Shown: piece after piece, positions 1-9,947 of the stretch
Position numbering within the stretch: the first letter of the stretch is position 1
How the letters are laid out: each line of letters starts with the position of its first letter
Origin: Pohlia nutans
Taxonomy: Eukaryota > Streptophyta > Bryopsida > Bryales > Mniaceae
Length of the DNA: 64,000 bases
Direction: 5' to 3'
Assembly (NCBI GenBank): GCA_022496805.1
Contig: CM040104.1
Location: 9,550,650 to 9,614,649, forward strand
Program-made: the position numbers and the translations under genes
Notes under the pieces: model-generated
What the model saw: only the letters and a program-made list of their open reading frames with translations
Databases searched by the model: none
What the model was told of the DNA's origin: nothing

Positions 1-466
1 CTAATTAAACAAGTGTTGAATACATTAGACAACTTGGATGAAATATTCCCAAATATCCAAGAATATTTTAGGTTTTTCCATCTATATTCTTAAAATATGC
101 ATGTTTGATAGACATGGGGTCCATAACATTTTTTAGCTGCCCTATTGTTCACCCTTGGGAATCAGCATCCTAAGGCCAAAATAATTGCAGGAATAATAAT
201 CTTTTGGAGAATCAAAGCCATTTTTAACTAAAGATGGTTGGACAGCTCAACAATTTTATTTTTTTTAATAGTTTATACATGTTTCACATCATCAATTCCC
301 TCTTTGGATGTTGATTCTTTGCACAAGCAAAAGGGTGGGCTATAGTACTAGCTAAAGAATGTTATGTCTTCTAAACGTTTTTGACGTTGTGTTTGACACT
401 TTGTCTAGTAGTTGAGTAATAAGATGACCCTGGCACAATAGTTGTAGCATCATATGATCATATCTA

Positions 467-1327
467 GTTTTGCAAAGATGCATTATAAAATGCAACTAAG
501 AGGGATATTTTGAATTTGATGTATGAAAATAAGTTGTACATTATGAATTTTAGATTCTATCCATATGGTTAGATCTATGATTGCTATCGCCATTCACCAA
601 TATTTTTGTATAAAATCAAAATTCAAATTTTTTTGTAATTTGATTACAAATAAGATATTGACAATTTGTGGATGAAATTTGTTGTGATTGGTTGAAATGT
701 AATACTCTAAGTGTAGTGATTTTTGGAGATTTTTTTGTTGCTTAATTTTATGAGTTGACTTTTTCACGAGCACTTTTACATTGAAATCTTTGAAATTTTG
801 GGTGAAGGCCCATTCACACCAAGCCACTGCCGCACTTGCATGTGCGTTCCCGAAATAGAGGAAGGTAAAATCCAGAAACAAAAAAATATTCAAAGCCTTG
901 TCTTTTCTTGCTGCAACTACTGTGCAACTACATTACAGTGCCGCAAGTAGAGCCATGCTCCTTTTTTGCGTTGTGTTCCTTCTTGTCATGTGTCAGAGTA
1001 ATCTCCTAATGCTCAGGGCTCTCTGACTCTAATCTCATATTTTATGTTTCTTGGTTGCCAACATATTCCCTCAAAGTTACTTGACGCACGCATGCATGCG
1101 GCAGCACTGGTGTATGTGAACGTGCCATGAATCACTACAACATGAAATGAGGCATAAAAATTTCACAAATCATCCCCTTTCTAATCGGATCACACATGCA
1201 TGAAGATAACTTCCCATATAATCTATAGTAAAAAATCCATATTACAAATAGTGCATGGTACATGAGAGAACATGGATGAAATCTGTACCTCGTCCAAAAA
1301 ATGGACGCTCAGGCAGTTAAGGGTTAA
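467..1327. mobile_element. Old TTAA-family MITE (~580-bp subfamily), interrupted by another MITE
   Basis: Homologous to the copies at 38186-38762 and 58911-59486 (shared stretches around 'gcaaagatgcattataaaat', the conserved 'gatcta' region, and the 'ggatgaaatctgtac' end). The right end reads GGCAGTTAAGGGTTAA. The left TTAA end is not recognisable, so the start is approximate. The element is split at 806-1127 by a younger MITE. It is non-coding. Confidence 0.7.
806..1127. mobile_element. 322-bp MITE with GGCCCATTCACAC-type ends, 3-bp TSD
   Basis: The left end AGGCCCATTCACACC matches the reverse complement of the right end (TGGCACGTTCACATAC) imperfectly. TGA occurs on both sides (803-805 and 1128-1130) as a 3-bp target duplication. 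Removing the element restores the continuous sequence 'attttgggtgaatcactac' found in the related repeat near 59100, which proves the insertion. A relative lies at 26709-27096. No coding capacity. Confidence 0.8.
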
Positions 1328-2579
1328 CTTTTTATTTTTAATGTGAATTGATCAGATGTTCTAATTATGCATGGACGGACAGATGTCTACATGCATTTCT
1401 CCTCATAAATCAACTCGTACACTCGGTTGGTGTGCATAGATATACACAATTTTGGGAAAGTCTTTAAAACATACAGGTATTACTTTAATTAAACCAAGGT
1501 TGTCATGCCCTATTACTACATTAAAAACTTGTCCATATTTTATTAATGCATAAAAACTTTAAATCAGAGGGGAAAAAAAAAAGCTAGAATCTTGATGACA
1601 GAACTTCCTCAGTATTCATAGTTAAACATCTTCCAACACAAGATCATTTGCTATACTCAATTGTGCACAAGAAACTCTTGACAATCATAGTTTAGTAAAG
1701 ATTCACATGAACTTGCACGTCCCTCTCATCCCTATCATTTGGTAGTGACTTACAATGAATTCGATTACAAAACTAGTTCTTTCATCTTCTAAAACTCATA
1801 CTTGATTACCTGGAAAAAGTTATGAAATGTGAAGAATGGTAATTTTAAGATTTCTCCATTTTCACAAAATATTATTTGTGATATTCAACAAAAATAACTT
1901 ATGATATCCCAAAACATTGGTCTGGCCTATAATTATAGAAATATGTAGTGCCAGACTTGATACTAACCTACAATATTGAACCAGAAAGTTATTTTTACCC
2001 TGATGTTTTTCATAATCCAGAATGAGATTATTCCAGTACAAACAAGTACTCACAATGTTAGTTTGAGCAATTATCAATAATCTCCTAATGCTCAGGGCTT
2101 CAAACACTACTTAAAAGTGTTATAATCTAATTGAATAGGTGGCTTCCAAAACATTTCTGAGTTGGAATAATTGCAAACCATGGACATAATTGTAATCTTG
2201 AAGACACATCCACAGTCAAACATGAAAAATAAATAAATAAATAAATTTAAAAACAATATTTTTTTATTGAATTAAAAAGTTTTGGCATTGATTATTCACC
2301 AAAATCATGCAACTAGCCAATGTACCAAATTCTGTACCAGACTCGATCATTCCATCCCTTTGGCAGCTGGTGATACGCCTCATCCAACTCCTGTTGCAAC
2401 CTTTCAATCTCTACATCCATTTAATTTTCCTCTTGTATCAAGTCAGCGTTCTTTTGTTGCAAATCGTTCACTTCATGTCGTGATGCCATACACACATTCA
2501 ACTTCCGAGTGCTAAACATTAGAGTTTCGGTAACCTCTTAGCTTGCGTGTGATTACAACTATTCAACAATAATTCTTCC
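1328..2579. other. AT-rich intergenic DNA, no recognised feature
   Basis: I see no supported gene here. Short open frames on both strands have no recognisable domain, and the sequence is AT-rich with homopolymer runs such as (aaat)n near 2230-2245. Confidence 0.5.
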
Positions 2580-2887
2580 CACAAAGAGATTTTGTGGGTG
2601 TCTCCCTCTTCCAATTACACTTGTGAGGGAATGTGGCCATCTGGGAAAAAATAGATAGTTCCCTTATAGTGTATGAGGGACTTTTGATGCATAGGAGATT
2701 TGCCAAGGGAACTGGGAACAAATGAATGATATGAGAATGCTCAAGGTACATAGAATCAAGGAAATTCAATCCATATAAACAGTTTGGTGGGAAATTTGAG
2801 ATCTATTTCAAGCTCAATTCCTACATGGGAATTTGCTTGAATTTCCCCTCTTCCTATAGGAAAATTATCCCCAAGGATCTCTTTTTG
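2580..2887. repeat. MITE-like repeat, diverged copy
   Basis: Direct-orientation relative of the repeat at 3324-3622: both share the 'gagattttgtgggtgtc' start, a long middle block ('tgtatgagggacttttgatg') and a GGATCTC end. The terminal inverted repeat is degraded here (cacaaagagat / ggatctctttttg). Confidence 0.65.
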
Positions 2888-3323
2888 TCTGCTGCACTAT
2901 CTTGTCAATTTGTAGCATTTGAGTGAACACAATTATGGAAACATAATCTCAAATTTGGATTTCTTTCAAGTTGGATTACAACACCAAGGATATAATTAGT
3001 GGACAATCCAACAACGACGTGTCGAATTTACTGTGTGAGCTTTAACAGCTAGTGCTTGCAATTGATGAAGTCATTCCTCATCGCGGCCTCGATCGTGGCA
3101 ACGTTGCTTTAACCTAAAAGATGGTGCAAGAAGAGCAATGGCAGCGTCCAACAACTCCAAGTGTGCTTGGTAGTGATTTTTCCAAGTCGCTTACAGTAAA
3201 AGAGGGGATTGCCCCCACCAACGTCATTAGCCCCCACTCAGACAATGTTGCATTCTATGCACACAATCCGATATTATTGGACCATTTACAAACCCGAACA
3301 TAAGAAAGTGCCACATTTTGTAT

Positions 3324-3622
3324 CACAAGGAGATTTTGTGGGTGTCCCATATGGAAAATAGCTTGGTTTTCCCTATTATTTCCCTCTTCCAATGACACTT
3401 ATGAAGGAATGTGGCAATATGGGAAAAAATAGACAGTTCCCTCATAGTGTATGAGGGACTTTTGATGCATAAGGGATTTGCTAAGGGAATTTGAGAACAA
3501 ATGAATTGCAAATCGGTGTTTAGCAGGGAAATTTTGAATCCCGTTTACATATCCATTCCTACTAGGGAATTTGCATAAATCTCCCATATGTGTATTAGGG
3601 AATTTCAGAGGATCTCCTTGTG
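3324..3622. mobile_element. 299-bp MITE with CACAAGGAGAT termini and TAT TSD
   Basis: It begins CACAAGGAGAT and ends ATCTCCTTGTG, a perfect 11-bp inverted repeat. TAT directly flanks both ends as a likely 3-bp target duplication. A diverged copy lies about 740 bp upstream in the same orientation. Open frames inside are short and unrecognised. Confidence 0.8.
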
Positions 3623-3976
3623 TATGGACATTCTGTTAAAATTTGGACCAAAGGCAAGCCTAAATATAAGAAAGTGTGTTGAGTATACGTATTATTAAAA
3701 CATATATCGACGCATGTACACTATGTAGTTTGTCATGGTAGGGCTCCCTGACAATATACCTTGTTTATAGACTATGTATTTCGTTTTGAGAAAAGTTCTT
3801 GTTTGTAGGCGATATAATTTGTGTTACATTTTCAATGTTTTCAAAGGTTTGCAAGTGGCACCGACAGTGCAAGACTTTGGTAGCATGTTTGAAATCATTA
3901 TTAATTTCTCTACTTTTGCGTACTTTCGCGTCAAGAATGAACAACCACTATTTATATCAATAGCACCAAGAGAGCA

Positions 3977-4214
3977 TTAACCCCTAAAAGACCAAGAAGT
4001 CCAATTTGGGCCTCGTATTTATTTAGCAGTTTTGAGTAGGTTTTATGTGGAATTCTTTTTGTTCAAAATTGTTTGTTCCTTGACCATCATATGCGTTATT
4101 CTTCACTGATTCCAGTGACACAAAATTTATTCTCATCTAAATTATATATTTCATAATATGATTAATTGAATTTGTCATTTTAAAATCATGAATCCTTGAT
4201 CCTTTAGGGGTTAA
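3977..4214. mobile_element. 238-bp TTAA-family MITE
   Basis: Ends are TTAACCCCTAAAAGACC and GATCCTTTAGGGGTTAA, inverted repeats of each other. Its right TTAA (4211-4214) is also the left TTAA of the next element, so the two abut with one shared target site. Confidence 0.85.
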
Positions 4215-4617
4215 CCCTTAAACGTCAAAAAAGCCCCACGGGCTTTTTATAAAGGAATAATTGAGAAAAAAAAGTATATTTTCTCAACCAAATCAAACAA
4301 GGATTGGTGCGTTGAAAAGCTATTGAAAAAGCGATCTAAATTGCAAATATGCGCCTCATTTGGGAGATTGTAGAGTCATTGGCAAGCAATCAAAGTTATC
4401 AAAATGATCAAGAGTTGAGGTTGGAGCAGCAGAGGTTGTTTCAACAGAGGTCGTTTCTTGAAAAGTGCCACAGTGCTACAGTGCCGCAATAATGTTGGCC
4501 AGCAGAGCCGTTTTTTCATTTTTTATTTTATTTTTATTTTTATTTTTTAATATTCCTCCGAAAATTTAAATGCCTTCTAGCTACCCCACCCAGGCCCTCT
4601 TGACGTTTAAGGGTTAA
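4211..4617. mobile_element. 407-bp TTAA-family MITE with perfect 18-bp termini
   Basis: Starts TTAACCCTTAAACGTCAA and ends with its exact reverse complement. It shares the left TTAA with the preceding element. The interior has no coding capacity. Confidence 0.9.
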
Positions 4618-4879
4618 GCATCCACATTCCAGACCTCGGGATTTGCACTCCACCACTATTAATTCACATAGGATTTGGGAAGAATTTGCAATATACTCCT
4701 CTATTTTGAAATTAATTGGTGATGGGTTTAGATGTGTCGATTGCTATGTCCATTTTAGGGGTCCCAACTAATTAAGGCATGACACATGTTACTTTCATAA
4801 GAGTTTGTGATTTTTTTCTCCATTAAGGTTTTGAATTTCAATCGCTCTTGAAGTATAAATTTTCATCAATCAATATGTA

Positions 4880-5315
4880 ACTAGAAGTTGGTTTTCCCCA
4901 TCACATTACTGCTCAAACGGACTCAACAGGAATCGAACCCGGACCATATAAATGTAATACAACGTCCTACACACAAAAACCCGCTTCGGGTTAAGAAGAG
5001 AGAGAAAACAACAACTGGAAAACCCGCGAGACCCACGGGTCAAAGAAGGGCACAAGGCCCAAGAAGCCAAGCCAAAGAGGCCCGGCAAAAACAAAGGGGG
5101 GGACCCCAAAAAGAACAGAAGGCCCACATGCCATGAAGACCAAGGAGCCTTGAAAGCTCAAAAGACAAAGAGGCCCAAAGGCCGTGGTAGCAACCATGAG
5201 GTTCTATGACCGGGTCAGAGAGACCCTAGGAAGCCCACAGAAGGCAAGAGGCATTCGACAGAGCACCTCAAATCTGCTAGATAGAAACAAACAGAGTGAG
5301 AACGAACATGGAGGC
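4880..5315 (-). other. GC-richer block with a pol III B-box-like motif, probably LINE 3' region or a tRNA-derived SINE piece
   Basis: On the minus strand around 4923-4945 the sequence GGTTCGATTCC matches the internal B-box of tRNA genes and tRNA-derived SINEs. The following 350 bp are purine-rich and lie just 3' of the LINE reading frames. No cloverleaf can be drawn, so this is not called a tRNA gene. Alternative: non-coding 3' tail of the LINE. Confidence 0.35.
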
Positions 5316-6029
5316 TCAACGCATGCCTCTAATCCAATTTCTAAGTAGATCGTGAAGATCCTGAGGACTTTGAAGGTCATCATGGAGAACTAAGTCGTAA
5401 TCGCCTTGGTCCATGTCGTTTGGAGATGAGGGTTGACGAAGTGAGAGTTCTTCATCAAGTAACTGAAGGTTGGGCCGCGGAGAATGAAAGGCAGCGCCTT
5501 GAGGCTCACAGAAAGTGTGTGAAGGAGTGTGATGGATGCCTTCAGTAACGTCTTGAGGATCGCCTTCCAAGGTGAGTTCTTCATCGACTTCCAACTCAAT
5601 ATATGCCATAACTTGGTTGACGATATCCTCCGCCATAGCTTCCGCTCTCCTTATTGTTATCGTTAGGCTATTTTCGGAGTTGGGTTGGGAGGAGAACGTG
5701 TTGGCTGATGAGGCACTGCTATTTGTACCCGATGTAGAATACAAAGAGGAAAGCAAGTCTTGTGAGTCCTCATCTGAGAGGAGAGTCCATGCAGGTACGT
5801 CCCCTATTCTTTCCAGGGTTGGTTGCATCGATCTAAGGGTGCGGTATCTGTTGGCCAAATCTTGAGAGAGAAAGTAGGGGTTAGGAACAATTTTCCAACG
5901 TAAAGTTCCTTTCAATTCATAGGAAATGTTTCTGTACGTCCACACTTTGATGAAGGCTACTCTTTTAGCCAGTTGATTTGGAGAAGGAGGGTCTTTTATA
6001 TATCTGTTGAGTTCTCTCCATGCACCCAT
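5316..6029 (-). pseudogene. LINE C-terminal tail ORF (237 aa)
   Basis: This is the longest uninterrupted part of the LINE relic. It starts MGAWRELNRYIKDPP and continues with a basic then acidic, Ser/Asp/Glu-rich tail. It follows the zinc-binding domain and is inferred to be the end of the LINE ORF2; no known domain is visible. It could be mistaken for a host gene, but its place and orientation fit the LINE. Confidence 0.55.
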
Positions 6030-6225
6030 GGCCGCTTGTACCGTTAGTTGTCAGGCTCGAAATAGGGCAACTCCTATGTGAAAATGTCCATTCCTTAAAG
6101 CATGTTCGCATTTGAGGCACCAAATGCTCCAAATGAGACAGACGCATAAAATATCCCAAGGTCTTTCAATAGTGTCTGTAGATTTTGCATCTTCTGATGC
6201 CCCCAGGTCCTGTGTTGCCTAAGAG

Positions 6226-6510
6226 TTAGTAAGAGTTAGGTGACTGGGGTAAAGTTGGAGGTTTGGGAGGTTGTAATCCCAAAAGAACATCCTCCCAAGT
6301 TCGGATTTTGGCGTCCAATCCTACCCTGAGCCTTAAATCTCTGTACTTATCCCAAACTTCTTTAATTCTAGGGCATGCCATGAAAGTGTGTGTTGGAGTT
6401 TCAATCTCTCCTGAATGACATATGTTGCATTGACCGTCATTGTTAGGAAGCTTCATCTTAAGCCTCCATCCTCCCAGTGGTAAACCTCCAGCTGTAGTAA
6501 GCCAAATCAT
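6226..6510 (-). pseudogene. LINE zinc-binding domain (zf-RVT) fragment
   Basis: The frame has the CNICH...ETPTHTFMACP pattern: Cys-x2-Cys, a later His and a Cys, the zinc-binding motif that follows reverse transcriptase in plant LINEs. Upstream is the typical 'WLTTAGGLPLGGW' block. It is separated by stops from the other LINE pieces and is not functional. Confidence 0.8.
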
Positions 6511-7032
6511 AGTGGAGACTTTCTTCGAGATCCAAACGTGCCAAAGGTCACCAAAGAATTGTCGTCGTTCATGTGAGGAATAACCTTTGGCTTCTAAGTA
6601 TTAGGAGACCTCTTGAAGATCTTATCTAGAATGATACGATAACCTCATTTAACTGTATAGCCAAAGAAATGTGTTTTCTTCAATGTGCCTTTTGGTTTCC
6701 AATCCCACTCGTGAAGGTCGATTGGTAAATCCCGCACTTTTCCATTACCCATCATCCAAAGTGTCAGTTCTGAAGACGGACTCATTTTCGGATTAAACTG
6801 AAGAACCTCCCCTTTGTTATTTTTTATGACGACTCGAGCTGGTGTGACAATCCGGTAGTGGTACCGGGCGTTCAAAGATCGGGATCAATCGCTCCGTGAG
6901 AGGAAGTGGCCTGTAGACCATGACCATCATTGATTCGTCTGTCATGGTGATGATGTGATAAAATTCCGGGAAAAACATAAACCTAGGGTCGTCTCGTGCA
7001 AACCAGTCATCCTCCTCCATGCTTATGTTATC

Positions 7033-7398
7033 CTAAGGGATGCTTCTCATGAGTTCTCTGCGAATACGCAAAATGTTGTGGGAGCCTCTTTCTCTTCGAA
7101 TTGTTTTTGTATCCTTGAATTGATCAAGAGTCCAATTCCAGAGATGGCCAACTCTAGATATTCCTTTGAGCAACAAATACTTGAACATGTGTCCGTACTT
7201 GATGTCCCATATGTTTCCGTCTTCATCAGTAAGGTTGGGGTTGAAGAACCAGGGTTGACGGAGCACTTCCGTTTTGAGATTAGGTTCCTTCACTTGCATG
7301 CTACCCCTAACCTCTAACCATGCCTTCCAAGTGCCTTGCCATAAGTTAGAGCCTTGAGTAGATGTTGATTCGACCGCAAATAGCCAGTGAGGATCCAT
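7033..7398 (-). pseudogene. LINE RT connector fragment
   Basis: A 121-aa frame continues the LINE protein: it has the 'RQPWFFNPNLTDEDG' block and '...KGISRVGHLWN', which resemble the stretch between the RT thumb and the zinc-binding domain of plant LINEs. It is out of phase with the upstream piece and ends in a stop, consistent with decay. Confidence 0.65.
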
Positions 7399-7476
7399 CC
7401 CCCATTCGCCATTTTGTTGTAGTCTTAAGCAGTTAATTCTATAGCGAAGAAGAACTTTTCAAGGTTCTGGTCCTGG

Positions 7477-7878
7477 TTAGAGACCTCGGATAATAAGCTT
7501 CACTAGAAGTGCTGAAACTTGCGTTTGAGGGTCAAAAATCTTGATCCCTCCGTGAGATGTGGGGAGAGTAGCTGAATGCCAACGAACTCGCGCTCTAGTA
7601 TTCTGTTCGGATTGACCTCCCCAGATAAAATTTCGGATTAGAGCTCTGACTTTTGTGAGAGCCCCTAACGTAAAGTCTGCACAGCTAGCCAGGTACCATA
7701 TTGAAGCCAATACAACCTGGTTACTAACTAGTATTCTACCAGCCATGCTTAGTTTACAAGGGCTCCAAAGATTGAGTTGTGCTCGAATTTTCGGTAGAAT
7801 TTTGTTGTCCTTATCCTTAGCAGGTAATACAACGTCCTTCACCAACCAACCTAGGAACCATGACTTGGCGACCACCAA
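7477..7878 (-). pseudogene. LINE reverse transcriptase, C-terminal (thumb/post-RT) fragment
   Basis: The 133-aa frame has the typical post-palm LINE sequence: a stretch with KLSMAGRILVSNQVVLASIW, then IRNFIWGG and HGGIKIFDP. In intact LINEs this part follows the YADD-containing palm, which is absent here. The frame ends at a stop about 80 bases before the next homologous piece, so this is a broken fragment. Confidence 0.8.
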
Positions 7879-8198
7879 ACAAAAAAAAAATCCAAATTAT
7901 ACCCTAGCTTGATCTAACCACTCATCTAAACTTATTGTTTGTTACTAGTGTTTGTTACTTGTTACTAAAGTGTCTATTCTTGAAAGGAAAGAGTAGTTTT
8001 GCACTAATAGCCCTTTGTCCGGTGGGCACTGGCTCATTTTCAAAACGAACAGACACTTTATTCACGCAAGCCTTGAAAGGGGTCCAGAGTTTCTATCTAT
8101 CTATTTATCTTGGTTTTCCCCAATTTATTGACTTCTCTAAGTTCTATTTCTAGTAATTGACAGTGACAGTGTTATATTACACCTCAGCCTAGCTCCTA

Positions 8199-8441
8199 TT
8201 AACCCTTAAACGACTTTGCAAGCTCCATGGACTTGATGGTATTTTGAGAGAATCTTGCTCGTAACATCTATTCCGTTGCATCAAATAGGGTTTTTTAAAT
8301 GTCAAACCGAGCACCTTTGAAGGATCAATATTTCTTTAGAATAGAACCAAAGTAAACTAAAAATAGAATAATGCTTTAAATGGAGTTTAAAAGTGATTTT
8401 GGGTGTGGAATCAGAAAAGCATATGTCCTTTCAAGGGTTAA
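8199..8441. mobile_element. 243-bp TTAA-family MITE
   Basis: Starts TTAACCCTTAAACGAC and ends CTTTCAAGGGTTAA. The interior (for example 'gttttaaatgtcaaaccgagcacc' side and 'ccaaagtaaactaaaaataga') matches, in reverse, the elements at 38763-38993 and about 40894-41136. Confidence 0.8.
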
Positions 8442-8540
8442 ACTTTAGATCAAACATAACATTCTTGAGTTGCCTTGACTTGGGCCTTTTCTACAATTCA
8501 TTTTTTACAAAATTAAATTTAAATTAAATTTTTTGAGTAC

Positions 8541-8758
8541 TACACTCATTATCCCATTTAGTACGTGGGATAGGCTAATTCCCAAGGCACACACTATATT
8601 TTGCCAATTCTCAAAATAAGTGAAGGCTGAAATTTTTACTGAGTGGTTGAAATCTTCATCTCACGCTAATTTTGCATCATAATGATATTTAGTATCACCT
8701 TCACTAATTTCCCACACGCACTATAAACCCACCCTCACTAAATGGGATAATTAGTGTA
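8541..8758. mobile_element. MITE with TA TSD and CACTMATTATCCCATTTAGT ends
   Basis: About 22-bp inverted termini (left CACTCATTATCCCATTTAGT, right ACTAAATGGGATAATTAGTG) are flanked by TA on both sides, a mariner/Stowaway-type target duplication. A second copy in the opposite orientation is at 40219-40432, homologous over its whole length. Confidence 0.85.
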
Positions 8759-9184
8759 CTGTAGAAATGTAGAAACATCATTCCTAGCTAAATAGAGGAT
8801 GTCATCCACAATGTTATTGGAGCCAGAGGTCAACTGGTAGATACCACCTTCATCCGTAGTGCCCGGCAGCGATTTTTTTAAGGATTGATGATGGTAGAGT
8901 GATAGGCTCCTCAATGGGCTTGGGAGGTGCTTTTTTGGCCCCTCCACAGTAATTTCAGCCCTCAAATGAGGCTACAATGAGCCCATTTTTTGTATGCAAG
9001 TGGCGAGCCTCTAATCACAAATTTTGAGCCAAAATTCTGAATTTTTTTTACTGCTTCAACTCATATGGCGAGTGTGAAGCCAAAAATCATGGGAATGTGG
9101 CATCCCAAAAGTTTCAAAGGTAGTAAAACACGCGACAAGAAATTCAGCATAGATGCATTGGTGGCTAATCTTGTGCCAAAAATT

Positions 9185-9805
9185 AAGCCACCTCACAAAA
9201 AATTAAGGCAATTGCTAAAAAATTCAGCTCTTCATCAAAATTTAAGCACTTTACCCAAAATTTCAGCAATGCACCAAAATTTCAGTCCTTCACCAAAAAA
9301 ATCAGCACTTCACAAAAAATTCAGCACTTCACAAATAATTTCAACACTTCACAAAAAATTCAGCACTTCACCAAAAAATCAGCACTTCACAAAAAATTCA
9401 GCACTTCACAAAAAATTCAGCACGTCACCAAAAATTCAGCACTTCACCAAAGATTCAGCACTTCACTAATAAAATCAGCACTTCACAAAAAATTCAGCAC
9501 TTCACTAATAAAATCAGCACTTCACAAAAAATTCAGCATTTCACCAAAAATTCAGCACTTCACCAAAAATTCAGCACTTCACTAATAAAATCAGCACTTC
9601 ACAAAAAATTCAGCACTTCACTAATAAAATTAGCACTTCACAAAAAATTCAGCACTTCACTAATAATTTCAGCACTTCACAAAAAAATCAGCACTTCACA
9701 AAAAATTCAGCACTTCACCAAAAATTCAGCACTTCATTAATAATTTCAGCACTTCACAAAAAATTCAGCACTTCACAAAATTTCCTAAACTTCAAAAAAA
9801 ATTCA
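9185..9805. repeat. Subterminal 19-bp tandem array in hAT copy A
   Basis: About thirty units of roughly TTCACAAAAAATTCAGCAC, with variants such as 'ttcactaataaaatcagcac' and 'ttcaccaaaaattcagcac'. The array lies between the transposase stop and the element end. Subterminal repeats are where hAT transposases usually bind, so these are candidate binding sites. The order of variants differs from copy B. Open frames across it are repeat artefacts. Confidence 0.9.
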
Positions 9806-9812
9806 GCAATTG

Positions 9813-9885
9813 CCAAGGGGAGTTGAACCCCGGCCCATAAGGCCTTGCCCTACGCAATTGACAATCCCACCCACCCCCAACCAAG
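9813..9885 (-). other. tRNA-like T-arm (B-box-like) module in hAT copy A
   Basis: The minus strand has GGGGTTCAACTCCCC, a 4-bp stem with a 7-base TTCAACT loop, just like a tRNA T-arm and pol III B-box. It sits between the 19-bp array and the transposase end and is identical in copy B (36731-36745). It may be a captured SINE fragment. No full cloverleaf can be drawn. Confidence 0.4.
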
Positions 9886-9947
9886 TTAGTAAAATGTTCA
9901 ACAAATTTGCAATTCAAAACTTGCCGTCATAATGGAAACAAAAGGCC

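Larger units (their letters stand above)
5316..7878 (-). mobile_element. 5'-truncated, frameshifted LINE retrotransposon
   Basis: Successive minus-strand frames give, in order, the end of a reverse-transcriptase ORF (7878-7477, with the 'LSMAGRILVSNQVVLASIWYL' type block), a connector region (7398-7033), further pieces (7020-6645), a zinc-binding RT-associated domain (6510-6226) and an acidic tail (6029-5316). The pieces are in different frames with stops between, so the element is dead. The endonuclease and the catalytic palm of the RT are missing, as expected for 5' truncation during target-primed reverse transcription. I could not find target duplications or a clear poly-A tail. Confidence 0.8.

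Noticed and set aside
4906..5127. A tRNA gene at 4920-4990 (minus)
   Set aside because: Only the B-box/T-arm is recognisable; I cannot draw acceptor, D- and anticodon arms.
5316..6029. Host gene of unknown function
   Set aside because: Its place and orientation directly after LINE reverse-transcriptase pieces make it more likely the tail of the LINE ORF2, though not proven.
9065..9469. A 134-aa frame (and its 115-aa counterpart at 37150-37497) encoding repeated Ser-Thr-Leu-His-Lys-Lys units
   Set aside because: It is a translation of the 19-bp array of the hAT elements; the array differs between copies and the frame is not conserved.
9185..9805. CRISPR-like direct repeat array
   Set aside because: There are no unique spacers between the 19-bp units, and the DNA is eukaryotic.
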